Below are positions 50,867 to 59,396 of a stretch of DNA of 64,000 nucleotides, one piece after another (within the stretch, counting starts at the first letter, position 1; each line of letters starts with the position of its first letter). Below the pieces are notes generated by a model. The model saw only the letters and a program-made list of their open reading frames with translations. It was not told the origin of the DNA and did no database searches. Origin of the DNA: Thermohalobaculum sp050331395 (GTDB lineage: Bacteria > Pseudomonadota > Alphaproteobacteria > Rhodobacterales > Rhodobacteraceae); the NCBI GenBank assembly GCA_050331395.1, contig JBHJGX010000008.1, forward strand, positions 1 through 64,000, given 5' to 3'. A program made the translations under genes and the position numbers.

Positions 50867-52237
50867 TCAGCCGGAATTGCGTTTTGCGCCGAGGCTGGCG
50901 CGGAGCCGGGCGGCGGTGCCCTCGCGGTTTTGCTGCGGCGTCCGGGCAATGGCGAGCGCATCGCCGGGCACGTCTCGGGTCACCACCGTGCCGGTCGCGA
51001 CATAGGCGCCGGGTCCGATCTCGACCGGGGCGACCAGGGCGGCGTTCGTGCCGATGAAGGCGGCGGCGCCGATCTCGGTCCGGTGCTTATTGACCCCGTC
51101 GTAATTGCAGGTGATGGCGCCGGCGCCGATGTTTGCGCCCGGCCCCACGGTCGCGTCGCCGAGATAGGCCAGATGCGCGGCCTTGGCCCCGTCGCCGAAG
51201 GTCGTGGCCTTCATCTCGACGAAATTGCCGATCCGGGTGTCGCCGCCGATCTCGCAGCCCCCGCGGAGCCGGGCGAAGGGCCCGACAACAGCGGCCTCGC
51301 CGATCCGGGTGCGTTCGAGATGGCAAAAGGCGTTGATCCGGGCGCCGCGCCCGACGGCGACGCCGGGACCGAAGACGACGTTCGGCTCGACCGTGACGTC
51401 CTCCCCGAGCCGCGTGTCATGGGCGAAAAAGACCGTCTCGGGCGCGATCAGGGTGGCGCCGGCGCGCATTGCCGCCTCACGCGCGCGGGCCTGGAAAAGC
51501 GCCTCGGCAGCAGCGAGTTGGACGCGGTCGTTGATGCCGAGTGTTTCGGCCTCGGCGCAGAGAACGGCCTGCGCGCTGCGCCCCTCGGCAACGGCGGCGG
51601 CGACCACGTCGGTCAGGTAGATCTCGCCCTGCGCGTTGTCGGGGCGGAGGGCCTCAAGGAGCCGCAACATCATGGCCCCGTCACCCGCCATAACGCCAGA
51701 ATTACAAGTAGTTACGGAGTTTTCTTCAGGTGTCGCATCACGTGCCTCGACAATCCGGACGAGCCGCCCGTCTTCGAGGATCAGCCGCCCGTAACCGCCA
51801 GGCTCTGCCGCCTCGAAGCCGAGCACGACGATCTCGGCCTCAGCCCGCGCCGCGACCAGCCGGGCCAGCGTCTCGGGCGATAGAAAGGGCGTGTCGCCGA
51901 AGAGGACGACGAGATCGCCGGCAAACCCTTCGAGCGCGGGACGGGCAGCCAGCACCGCGTGGCCCGTGCCCTGCTGCGGCTCCTGAACTGCGACATGGAC
52001 ATCCGGTCCGAACACGCGCGCGGCCGCGGCCACCGCCGCCCCGCCATGGCCGACGACCACCGCCATCCGCTCGGGCACGAGCGCCGACGCCGCCGCCATT
52101 GCATGGTGCAGCATGGGCCGACCGCCGATCTCATGCAGCACTTTGGGCCGGGCCGAGCGCATGCGCGTGCCCTTTCCCGCCGCGAGGATCACGGCGGCGA
52201 TCGGCCTGGCATCGGTCGCGGGCGGCGCGCTCAACAT
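50867..52237 (-). CDS. glmU: bifunctional GlmU uridylyltransferase/acetyltransferase
   Basis: A 456-residue GlmU. The N-terminal pyrophosphorylase has VILAAGKGTRMRSARPKVLH and DTPFLSPETL; the C-terminal left-handed beta helix has repeated hexapeptides and NFVEMKATTFGDGAKAAHL then NYDGVNKHRTEIG, with the acetyl-CoA-site end. It makes UDP-N-acetylglucosamine from glucosamine-1-phosphate. Followed by glmS. Divergent from a HAD phosphatase gene 115 bases away. Confidence 0.98.
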   Translation of the reverse strand: MLSAPPATDARPIAAVILAAGKGTRMRSARPKVLHEIGGRPMLHHAMAAASALVPERMAVVVGHGGAAVAAAARVFGPDVHVAVQEPQQGTGHAVLAARPALEGFAGDLVVLFGDTPFLSPETLARLVAARAEAEIVVLGFEAAEPGGYGRLILEDGRLVRIVEARDATPEENSVTTCNSGVMAGDGAMMLRLLEALRPDNAQGEIYLTDVVAAAVAEGRSAQAVLCAEAETLGINDRVQLAAAEALFQARAREAAMRAGATLIAPETVFFAHDTRLGEDVTVEPNVVFGPGVAVGRGARINAFCHLERTRIGEAAVVGPFARLRGGCEIGGDTRIGNFVEMKATTFGDGAKAAHLAYLGDATVGPGANIGAGAITCNYDGVNKHRTEIGAAAFIGTNAALVAPVEIGPGAYVATGTVVTRDVPGDALAIARTPQQNREGTAARLRASLGAKRNSG

Positions 52238-52352
52238 GGCTGTCCTATATCGATCCGAGGCGCAGACGGAAAGCCGGTGTCCCCTCAGATCGTGTTTCAG
52301 ATCGTTGCGGAACGTGGTTAATCCCCGGTGAACCGGCAGGAGGGAAAATCAC

Positions 52353-53030
52353 ATGCGCGGGGCGATCTTCGATCTGGACGGGACGTTGGCGGACACGGCC
52401 GCCGATCTGCTGGCGGCGGCGAACGCCACCTTCGCCCCGCAAGGCTTGCCGGCCCTCTGCCCGGATGCGGACCGCTCGGTCGCCGGCCGCGGCGGTCGGT
52501 CGATGATCCGCCGCTCGTTCGAGATTGCCGGTCGCGACCCCATGGGCGCTGCGGAACGCGCGCTCGAGGACCGGCTCTACCCGGAATTCCTCGCGGTCTA
52601 CGAGGAGCGGATCGCGGTCGAGACGGCGCTCTTCGACGGGGTCGAGGCCTGTCTCGACGTGCTCGTATCCCGCGGCTGGCGGATCGGCGTCTGTACCAAC
52701 AAGCCCGAACGGCTCGCGCATCTGTTGCTCGCCCGCCTCGGCGTCACGGAGCGCTTCGCCGCCGTCCTCGGCGCGGACACCCTGCCCGTGCGCAAGCCAG
52801 ACCCGGAGCATTTCCGCGAGACCGCCCGGCGGATCGGCGCAGACCCGGCGCGCTCGGTGATGATCGGCGACACACGCACCGATCTCGACACGGCGCGGGC
52901 GGCCGGGGTGCCCATCGTCCTCACCCGCTTCGGCTTTGCCGCGGAGCCGCTGGCGCAGCTGGCCCCCGATTGCGCGGTCGATCATTACTGCGAGATCGCC
53001 GATGCGCTCGAGCGACTGATGCCCGCCTGA
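52353..53030 (+). CDS. HAD-IA phosphatase, phosphoglycolate phosphatase-like
   Basis: A 225-residue HAD hydrolase. Motif I FDLDGTLADTAADLL, motif II CTNKPERL, the Lys of motif III in VRKPDPEHF and motif IV MIGDTRTDLDTARAAG are all intact, with a C1 cap domain between I and II. This is the Gph pattern; relatives also act on other small phosphates. GGAGGGAAAATCAC precedes the ATG. Possibly 2-phosphoglycolate as substrate, by similarity. Confidence 0.9.
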   Translation: MRGAIFDLDGTLADTAADLLAAANATFAPQGLPALCPDADRSVAGRGGRSMIRRSFEIAGRDPMGAAERALEDRLYPEFLAVYEERIAVETALFDGVEACLDVLVSRGWRIGVCTNKPERLAHLLLARLGVTERFAAVLGADTLPVRKPDPEHFRETARRIGADPARSVMIGDTRTDLDTARAAGVPIVLTRFGFAAEPLAQLAPDCAVDHYCEIADALERLMPA

Positions 53031-53033
53031 GGT

Positions 53034-53696
53034 TCAGAGGGTGCCGCGGGACTTGAGCGCGGAGGCCTTGCCCGCGGAGGCGATCGCCTCGTGATAGGGC
53101 CGGGAGAGCGCGCGCAGGAGATCGGATTTCTTGGTCCCAAGCGCCCGATCTTTCGGGAAGAGGCGGGCAAAAAGCAGCCTGAGTTCCGCGAGGCGGAGGC
53201 GCTTGTCCTTGCCGGCAGCTTCGATGAGGGCGATCGCCTCCGCTGGCTCGGCCGCCCCGATGCGCGCGGCATACTCGGCAACCGCCGCCGACCGGTCCGC
53301 ATCGCCGGCGCGCGGCGCCGCGGTCTTGCGCGTGGCCCTGGGCGCGGGTTTGACCTTGGCCCCCCAAGCAGCCAGCACATCGGCAAGCGGCCCGCCGGCC
53401 CCGCCGAGCGCCTCGGTGGCGGCCCGCAGGTCCGGAACCGCCCCGGTCTTGAGCCCTGCCGCTGTCAGAACTTCGGCGAGCGTGGCCAGATGCGCGCTCA
53501 GAAGGCGGGTGTCGGCCGCGGGTCGCGTCGGTGCCGCCGGGGTACGGGCGCGGAGCGCCGTGGCGACGTTCTTACCCGGGAGGGCTGCGACTGCGGCGGC
53601 CAGATCCTCGACCGTCCGCGCCCGGTCGCCCGCATGGGCGGCCTTGAGATGCGCGGCCTCGGCCCGGAGGAACGCGGCGAAGGCGGCGGGGCTCAT
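53034..53696 (-). CDS. unknown protein, third gene of the HMA/ParA operon
   Basis: A 220-residue Ala-rich, mostly helical protein. The N-terminal third (MSPAAFAAFLRAEAAHLKAA) is amphipathic; the middle is basic and low-complexity (KVKPAPRATRKTAAPRAGD); a C-terminal helical bundle follows with KDKRLRLAELRLLFARLFPK and KKSDLLRALSRPYHE. No membrane span. The start overlaps the stop of the ParA gene (ATGA), so it is translationally coupled to it. ParA partners are often basic, helical and disordered, so it may be the partner that triggers ATP hydrolysis. That is inference. Confidence 0.75.
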   Translation of the reverse strand: MSPAAFAAFLRAEAAHLKAAHAGDRARTVEDLAAAVAALPGKNVATALRARTPAAPTRPAADTRLLSAHLATLAEVLTAAGLKTGAVPDLRAATEALGGAGGPLADVLAAWGAKVKPAPRATRKTAAPRAGDADRSAAVAEYAARIGAAEPAEAIALIEAAGKDKRLRLAELRLLFARLFPKDRALGTKKSDLLRALSRPYHEAIASAGKASALKSRGTL

Positions 53697-54859
53697 ACGG
53701 TCTCCTCCGCACGGCTCGGGGCCATGCGCGCGACGGCGTCCCCGAGCGGGTCAATAATCGGCCGCACGGCCGCGTCCGTTGCATAGGCTATGCCCGTGCC
53801 GGTCGCGCGGCGGAACGCGATTTTGTGGGTGACGAGCGCCTGACGAAGGAAGACCCCCTCCGGCTCGCCGCGGGCCGCGAGAATGCGCTCGATCTGGGCG
53901 ATGGCGGCATGCTCGGAATCGAGCAATCGATCCGTGCTCCAATGCTTTTGCGTCCCGACGACGCGGATCTGCCGGAGCCCGGGCAAGAGCACCGGCCGGA
54001 GTTCGTCGAGCGAGCGATAGAAGCTGTCCACCGCCTCCGCAGGCAGCGCGTCGAGCTGCGTGGGCACGATCACATGGGTCGCCGCGGCGAGCGCGTTGAC
54101 GAAACCGAGCGTGATCCGGGGCCCCGTATCGATGATCACCCGGTCATAGGTGGTCTGCACCCGGGGCCCGAGGAGTTGCGCGGCCAACCGATAGCGTACG
54201 TCGTCTTCGCACTGACCGAGGAGCCAGCGGGTGACGAGCCGGTTTTCCTCGTTGAGAAGCGGGTAGAACGCCGTGATTACCGTTCCGTTCGCGGCAAGAT
54301 CGGGCACGGGGATCGGCTCGGGCCACTGGCCTTCGAGCAGCGCGAGCGCGCCCGGTTTCTCGTAATCGGCGGCGGGGCGGGTCCGGGTTGCCAGGACCAT
54401 GGCGCTCAGCGAGCCTTGGTAATCGAGATCGACGAGCAAGACGCGCTCGCCTCGGGCGTCGAAATAGCCGGCGAGATTGGCCGCGAGCGTGGTTTTGCCG
54501 ACGCCGCCCTTGAGGTTTGCGAAGGCGAGGATCGGGATCGAGTCCCGCATCCGCCGCACGTAATCGACAGGCGGCGCGATGGGCGTGCGGCGCCAGACAT
54601 CGCTCTCCCCGTCGACGAGTTGGACAACCTGTGTGAGGAGCCCGCGCATCTCCGACGCCTTCTCGCTTTCGGCGACGAGCGCATCCTCGGCCTGTCGGCG
54701 TGCGGCTTCGGCCCGTTCCAGCTTGACATCGCTCCTGCGGAGGGAGCGGTGCAAATAAAACGAGATCCCCCCTGAGGTCAGGCCGATCACCGTCGCGACG
54801 ATGGCGACGATATCGAAAACGGGACCGAACATGTCCCACATTCTCTGCAGTTCCGGCAT
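53693..54859 (-). CDS. membrane-anchored ParA-family ATPase
   Basis: A 388-residue protein. A membrane span is at about residues 12-36 (VFDIVAIVATVIGLTSGGIS), followed by a predicted coiled coil (about 39-80), then a complete ParA/MinD ATPase: deviant Walker A KGGVGKTT (117-124), Walker A' region LLVDLDYQGSLSA (141-), and RVIIDTGPRITLGF. ParA proteins are normally soluble and bind DNA, or use a C-terminal amphipathic helix (MinD), so an N-terminal span plus coiled coil is unusual. It abuts the upstream HMA-like gene (TGAATG) and overlaps the next gene. Confidence 0.9.
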   Translation of the reverse strand: MPELQRMWDMFGPVFDIVAIVATVIGLTSGGISFYLHRSLRRSDVKLERAEAARRQAEDALVAESEKASEMRGLLTQVVQLVDGESDVWRRTPIAPPVDYVRRMRDSIPILAFANLKGGVGKTTLAANLAGYFDARGERVLLVDLDYQGSLSAMVLATRTRPAADYEKPGALALLEGQWPEPIPVPDLAANGTVITAFYPLLNEENRLVTRWLLGQCEDDVRYRLAAQLLGPRVQTTYDRVIIDTGPRITLGFVNALAAATHVIVPTQLDALPAEAVDSFYRSLDELRPVLLPGLRQIRVVGTQKHWSTDRLLDSEHAAIAQIERILAARGEPEGVFLRQALVTHKIAFRRATGTGIAYATDAAVRPIIDPLGDAVARMAPSRAEETV

Positions 54860-55639
54860 TCAATCTCCTAAAGTTTCGCGGCCTCCCCCGGGGCCGACCG
54901 CGTCCATCCGCGCGTGCCAGTCAGCGAGCCTGCGGGCGATCTCTTCGGCGAGCTGCTGGGGTCCGAGACGCCCGCGGCCGTCGCTCAGAACCTCGCTCGA
55001 GATCAGCATGGCCGCGAGCAGCGAGCGCAAATCCTGCTTCCCGTCCGAGCGGACCCGCATCAGCGCATCGAGCCGGGCGAGCCAGAGCCGCGTGATGAAG
55101 GCCGGCAGCGGGGCCGGCTGGCGCCCCGCGAGCGCGATCAGCCCCGAGGTCGCGAGCCCGGTCGCAAGGTCCGCCGCCGGAACCGAGCCCTCGACGATCA
55201 AGCTCCCGGTCAACGGGCGGAGTGTCACCGAGACCACGTCTGGAAAACCGCGGATCGCCGCCTCGGTTGCCGGCAAGCGGTCCCGCTGCCCGGGATCGCT
55301 CAGTTGCAGACGCAACCGGTTGCCGGACGCGTGGGCGACGCCCAAGCGCAGCGACTGAGCCGGCGGGGCCGGTGCCCCGGTCAATCGCCCCTCGATCACC
55401 GCGCCGGCCGCGACCGCTTCGGGCGCGAGGCCGACCTTAACCTCGGCGATCACGTCCTCGACCGCCTCGAGCGCGTCGCCGCCGGTCGCGAGCATTTGCC
55501 GTTGGGCCGCCGCCTGGACCGAGAGCCCGGCGTCGAACCAAGCCCGCATCATCCCGATCCCGGCCGCGCCCATGGCCGGGCCGAGCGCCAATCCACCCAT
55601 GGCCATGGCCTGTCCGAGGAGAACCCCTTGCGTCAGCAT
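54860..55639 (-). CDS. HMA-like protein, first gene of the ParA operon
   Basis: A 259-residue protein. The N-terminal ~30 residues are hydrophobic and Gly/Met-rich (MAMGGLALGPAMGAAGIGMM), followed by a helical stretch (QAAAQRQMLATGGDALEAVEDVIAEVK) that resembles phasin-type helices. Residues about 95-150 read as an HMA_2-like ferredoxin fold (LRLQLSDPGQRDRLPATEAA, VVSVTLRPLTGSLIVEG) but lack the CxxC metal site. A helical C-terminal region follows. GGGAGG six bases before ATG 55639 decides the start. No function assigned. Confidence 0.78.
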   Translation of the reverse strand: MLTQGVLLGQAMAMGGLALGPAMGAAGIGMMRAWFDAGLSVQAAAQRQMLATGGDALEAVEDVIAEVKVGLAPEAVAAGAVIEGRLTGAPAPPAQSLRLGVAHASGNRLRLQLSDPGQRDRLPATEAAIRGFPDVVSVTLRPLTGSLIVEGSVPAADLATGLATSGLIALAGRQPAPLPAFITRLWLARLDALMRVRSDGKQDLRSLLAAMLISSEVLSDGRGRLGPQQLAEEIARRLADWHARMDAVGPGGGRETLGD

Positions 55640-55645
55640 CCCACC

Positions 55646-55660
55646 TCCCAATTATTGGGA
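55646..55660. promoter_or_regulatory. perfect inverted repeat at the HMA gene leader
   Basis: TCCCAAT-t-ATTGGGA is a perfect 7-bp inverted repeat with one central base. It overlaps the ribosome-binding region of the minus-strand HMA-like gene and may be an operator that controls the three-gene operon. Confidence 0.45.
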
Positions 55661-55698
55661 CACGAGGTTAACAGAGGGTTACCGGCGGCGTCTCCCGA

Positions 55699-56532
55699 TT
55701 AATGCGCCATCAAGACGGGGACGGGCACGTGTTCGAGGATCTCCCGCGTCGGCCCGCCGATCAAGGCTTCGCGAAGCCGCGAATGGCCATAGGCGCCCAT
55801 GACCAAGAGATCGGCGCCCGTCTCCAGGGCCCGGGAGCGCAGCACTTCGCCCACCCGCTTGCCGACGCTCGGAACTTGGGCGACCGTCACCGGCACCCCA
55901 TGACGCGAGAGCATAACGGCGATCTCGGCGCCCGGCTCGTCGTCGGCGCTTTCGGCGGTCGGGTCGACGAGGACGAGTTCGACGGCCTCCGCCGCCTTCA
56001 GAAAGCCGAGCGCGCCGCGCAGCGCATGGAGCGCCTCGATGCTCCGGTCCCAGGCGACCATCACGCGGGGAAACGCGGCCTTGGCCGTGCTCGGGGGAAC
56101 GACCAGAACGGGCGCGGCCGCCTGGAAAAGCGCGCCTTCGAGCGCCCGCACCCGGATTTCCTCCCGCTCGCCCTCATAAGGTTGCGCACAAACGACCAGA
56201 TCCGCCCGCATGGCCGCCCGGCCCATCGCCTCACCGAGGAGCCCGAGCGGCGCGCGCGTCGCCCGGACCTCGCCCCTCAGGCCCGATGCCGCGAGCCATG
56301 CCTCGGCCGCCGCACGCTTCTCGGCCGCATCCGCGCGTGCGCGTTCGCTCTCTTGCGCGACGACCGCAACCCCGGGCGCACCGTAGCTGTAGGCGGCGAT
56401 GTCCGGCTCCAATCCGAACGCATAGATCGTCAAATGCGCGTCCCAGGCGCGCGCGATCTGCCCCGCCTGCTCGAGGCTCGCGCGGGGTGCGTCGGTGTCG
56501 TCCCAATGGGCGAGCACGGTTTTATAGCTCAT
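55699..56532 (-). CDS. tandem universal stress protein
   Basis: A 277-residue protein with two UspA domains. The first begins SYKTVLAHWDDTDAPRASLEQ; the second ends LLVMGAYGHSRLREALIGGPTREILEH, with the ATP-binding G-x2-G-x9-G(S/T) pattern (GAYGHS then GG). The first domain lacks the clear ATP motif, so it is probably a degenerate partner. GGAGGATCT precedes ATG 56532, which is preferred over the frame start at 56556. Confidence 0.92.
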   Translation of the reverse strand: MSYKTVLAHWDDTDAPRASLEQAGQIARAWDAHLTIYAFGLEPDIAAYSYGAPGVAVVAQESERARADAAEKRAAAEAWLAASGLRGEVRATRAPLGLLGEAMGRAAMRADLVVCAQPYEGEREEIRVRALEGALFQAAAPVLVVPPSTAKAAFPRVMVAWDRSIEALHALRGALGFLKAAEAVELVLVDPTAESADDEPGAEIAVMLSRHGVPVTVAQVPSVGKRVGEVLRSRALETGADLLVMGAYGHSRLREALIGGPTREILEHVPVPVLMAH

Positions 56533-56724
56533 AGATCCTCCTCCTCGGGCGCCCATGGCGGGGCCGTCTCCGGACGAGCGAGCCGATCATACCGGGCGCC
56601 GATCCGCGTTGACGCCGGTCAAACGCGCGACCTGCCGGCCGACCGCGGTGCATGGGGATCGAGCCGAGGGACAGTCAGCCGTGGCCATTCGATCGTGCAG
56701 GGCGTCCAGGCCTGCCGAACAGGC

Positions 56725-56801
56725 TGGCGACCCCGGGAGGATTCGAACCCCCGACCTGATGATTAGAAGTCACCTGCTCTATCCAGCTGAGCTACGGGGC
56801 C
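56725..56801 (-). tRNA. tRNA-Arg (anticodon UCU)
   Basis: A 77-nt tRNA with CCA encoded. Reading the minus strand: acceptor GGCCCCG pairs with CGGGGTC (one G-U), D-arm GCTC...GAGC, anticodon arm GGTGA-CTTCTAA-TCATC with anticodon TCT, and T-arm GGGGG-TTCGAAT-CCTCC. All stems close. Confidence 0.97.
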
Positions 56802-56918
56802 GGCGCTCGTCAGATATCTCCGCGCGGCGCCTCGCGCAATCGGGCGGCTCGTGCGGGGCGCCTTGACACGAGCCCCGCCGAGCCAACTCCCCGCCGAACA
56901 GCAGAACGGAGAGACCCC

Positions 56919-57719
56919 ATGCGCACGCCAATCGCCCTCAGTATCGCCGGATCCGACCCGAGCGGCGGGGCGGGGATCCAGGCAGACCTCAAGGCGATCT
57001 CAGCGCGGGGCGTCTATGCGGCGGCCGCGATCACGGTCGTCACCGTGCAGAACACCCGCGGCGTCTCGGCCGTCGAGGCGCTCGCTCCCGCTCTCGTCGC
57101 TGCGCAAATCCGGACCGTGCTCGAGGATTTGGAGGTCGGCGCGGTCAAGATCGGCGCGCTCGGCTCGGCCCCGATCGTCGAAGCGGTCGCCGGTGCGCTC
57201 GCGGGCTTCGCCGGCCCGGTCGTGCTCGATCCGGTGATGGTCGCGAAGTCCGGCGACCCGCTTCTCGGGGCGGAGGCGGTCGCCGCGCTCCGGGAGCACC
57301 TCCTGCCGCGGGCGACGCTGGTCACGCCGAACTTGCCCGAGGCGGCAGCGCTCACAGGCCTGGCCCCAGCCGCGGACGAAGCGGAGATGGCCGCCCAAGG
57401 CGCCGCGCTCTGCGCCCTCGGCGCGGGCCATGCGCTCGTCAAGGGCGGGCACGGCGCGGGCGCGGAGAGTGTCGATCTGCTGATCGGGCCGGACGGTCAA
57501 CGCCGCCTCACCGCGCCCCGGCTGCCGACCCGGCACACCCACGGCACCGGTTGCACATTGTCGGCCGCGATCGCAGCGGACCTCGCAAAGGGCACGGACC
57601 TCGCGGCCGCGGTCGCCGGCGCCAAAACCTACCTGACGGGCGCGCTCGCGGCTGCCGACGCCCTCGGCATCGGTCAGGGGATCGGGCCCGTCCACCATTT
57701 CCACGCCCATTGGCGCTGA
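56919..57719 (+). CDS. thiD: hydroxymethylpyrimidine/phosphomethylpyrimidine kinase
   Basis: A 266-residue ThiD that adds two phosphates to HMP in thiamine synthesis. SIAGSDPSGGAGIQADLKA is diagnostic; DPVMVAKSGDPLLG and HTHGTGCTLSAAIAADLAKG with the catalytic Cys follow. No TPP riboswitch is seen upstream and no other thiamine genes adjoin it. Confidence 0.96.
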   Translation: MRTPIALSIAGSDPSGGAGIQADLKAISARGVYAAAAITVVTVQNTRGVSAVEALAPALVAAQIRTVLEDLEVGAVKIGALGSAPIVEAVAGALAGFAGPVVLDPVMVAKSGDPLLGAEAVAALREHLLPRATLVTPNLPEAAALTGLAPAADEAEMAAQGAALCALGAGHALVKGGHGAGAESVDLLIGPDGQRRLTAPRLPTRHTHGTGCTLSAAIAADLAKGTDLAAAVAGAKTYLTGALAAADALGIGQGIGPVHHFHAHWR

Positions 57720-57731
57720 GCGCGCGGCGCC

Positions 57732-58181
57732 TCAGAGGTCCTCGACAACCGCGCCGAGCCGGGCCATGAGCCGCTCAGCCAGCACCCGCCGGTGGCAGCC
57801 GACCGCCTCCGCCTCGAAACAAAGAAGCGCCGAGCGCATCCGCAGCACCTCCGCCTCGAGCCGGGCGAGCGCGTCCACCGCCTCAGCCGTCGCCAAATGC
57901 TCGGCAAAGATCGCCCGCATCTCCTCGATCCGGCCCTTTCGGGCGGCCTCGCGCCCGGACTTCGGCGTGCCGAGCGCGCGCAGATGCAGATAGCCGATCC
58001 CCGCCTCGGCGAGCCCGGCCGCCAGGCGCGTTTTGGAAAACCCCGCCCGGCGCGAGGCGGCGACGGCGCGCACATCAATCACCTGCTCGGCCCCCGCCGC
58101 GGCAAGCCGCGCGATGACCGCGTCCTGCGTGGAACGCTCGTAACCGATGGTCAGCACCCGCGGTCCGGTTGAGACTGTCAT
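57732..58181 (-). CDS. DUF488 domain protein
   Basis: A 149-residue DUF488 protein. LTIGYERSTQDAVIARL, DVRAVAASRRAGFSKTRLA, IGYLHLRALGTPKS and ALLCFEAEAVGCHRRVLAERL are the family blocks, including the CFE-x3-CHR motif. The family is of unknown activity; its charged conserved cleft suggests nucleic-acid or nucleotide chemistry. Start 58181 gives the usual N-terminus. The open frame continues upstream through the TerC gene but that is a shadow. Confidence 0.93.
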   Translation of the reverse strand: MTVSTGPRVLTIGYERSTQDAVIARLAAAGAEQVIDVRAVAASRRAGFSKTRLAAGLAEAGIGYLHLRALGTPKSGREAARKGRIEEMRAIFAEHLATAEAVDALARLEAEVLRMRSALLCFEAEAVGCHRRVLAERLMARLGAVVEDL

Positions 58182-58229
58182 CTTGAACGCGTATCCCTGC
58201 CAGGTATCCGCCAGCACAGGAGCCCCGCG

Positions 58230-59045
58230 ATGGCCGATCTCTTCACCCTCGACAATCTCCTCAACCTCGTCGTGCTCCTCTTTCTTCAAGCGGTGCTCGG
58301 CTTCGACAATCTGCTTTATATCTCGATCGAGAGCCAGCGCGCACCGGCGGAGGCGCAGGCCCGCGTCCGCCGCACCGGCATTATGATCGCGGTGGCGCTG
58401 CGCATCGTGCTGCTCTTCGTCATGATCCAGCTGATCGATGCGCTGGCCGCGCCCTTTTATGTTTTCGCGATCCCCGGCGTGATCGAAGGCGGGGTCAACT
58501 TCTCGACCGTGATCTTCGTGCTTGGCGGCGCCTTTCTCATGTACACCGCCGTGAAGGAGATCCACCACCTCCTCAAGCTCGACGACCCGGACCGACCCGA
58601 GAAGAAAGAAACCAAATCCGCCTTCGCCGCGATTGCCGCCATCGTGGTGATGAACCTGATCTTTTCTTTCGACTCGATCCTCTCCGCTCTGGCAATCACC
58701 GAGGTCTTCGCCCTGCTTGTCGTGGCGATCCTGCTGTCGGGCCTCGGCATGCTGCTCCTCGCCGACACCGTGTCGGAGTTCATCCGCAAGAACCGAAAGG
58801 TCGAGGTGCTTGGCCTCTTCATATTGCTGATCGTCGGCGTGGTGCTGCTCGGCGAGGCGGGACACGCGGCCGAGCCGCATTTGCATCTCTTTGGCTTCCC
58901 AGTCGAGCCGATGTCGAAGACCACCTTCTACTTCGCGATTGCGGTGCTGGTGATCGTCGACATTTTGCAAAGCCGCTATCGGCGGAAGCTCGAAGCGCAG
59001 CGCGCCCAGGAGGTCGCCGAGGGTCGGGCCGTGGGAAGCGGCTGA
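58230..59045 (+). CDS. TerC-family integral membrane protein
   Basis: A 271-residue protein with seven to eight spans. The paired signature Asp motifs are LGFDNLLYISI near residue 25 and FSFDSILSALAITE in the second half. TerC proteins export manganese or calcium in characterised cases and were first found with tellurite resistance. No yybP-ykoY manganese riboswitch was seen in its leader, which is only 48 bases from the divergent DUF488 gene. Confidence 0.92.
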   Translation: MADLFTLDNLLNLVVLLFLQAVLGFDNLLYISIESQRAPAEAQARVRRTGIMIAVALRIVLLFVMIQLIDALAAPFYVFAIPGVIEGGVNFSTVIFVLGGAFLMYTAVKEIHHLLKLDDPDRPEKKETKSAFAAIAAIVVMNLIFSFDSILSALAITEVFALLVVAILLSGLGMLLLADTVSEFIRKNRKVEVLGLFILLIVGVVLLGEAGHAAEPHLHLFGFPVEPMSKTTFYFAIAVLVIVDILQSRYRRKLEAQRAQEVAEGRAVGSG

Positions 59046-59217
59046 GCGCGCCGACGAAAAGGACCCGCACCCCAGGGGACACGGGCGCGGGCCAAATCGA
59101 GGGACAGAGTGGGCTCCATGCCCGCTCCCCCTACCCGCGACCGGGGCGGTTCGGATGCAGCGGTCGGACGGATTTTCGCCTCCCCTCTCCCCGAGGCGGG
59201 CGCGGAGGGTGCCGAAC

Positions 59218-59289
59218 GCCCGCATGCGGGTGGGTGGGTCGGTCCGGTGCCTGCCCCCTGCCCCGAGGGCAGCCTGGGAGCATGCGGGC
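59218..59289. other. nested inverted repeats upstream of gatB
   Basis: The 350-base gap before gatB has no convincing gene. It does contain a nested structure: GCCCGCATGC (59218-59227) pairs with GCATGCGGGC (59280-59289), a perfect 10-bp outer stem, and inside it CTGCCC-CGA-GGGCAG (59258-59272) forms a hairpin. In addition CCCGCATGCGGG is itself a palindrome. It could be a structured leader or a protein-binding site. Confidence 0.45.
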
Positions 59290-59396
59290 GGGTCTCCCGG
59301 ACGCGCGGCCTCGGCCTTTGGGGCCGGCTTCTCCCGCGCCGTTGCTCCGGGCGGCCACCATGCTAGAAGACCGCAGCCACCCAAAGGATCGCCGCG

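Noticed and set aside
56863..56868. TTGACA as a thiD promoter
   Set aside because: No acceptable -10 at 16-18 bases downstream.
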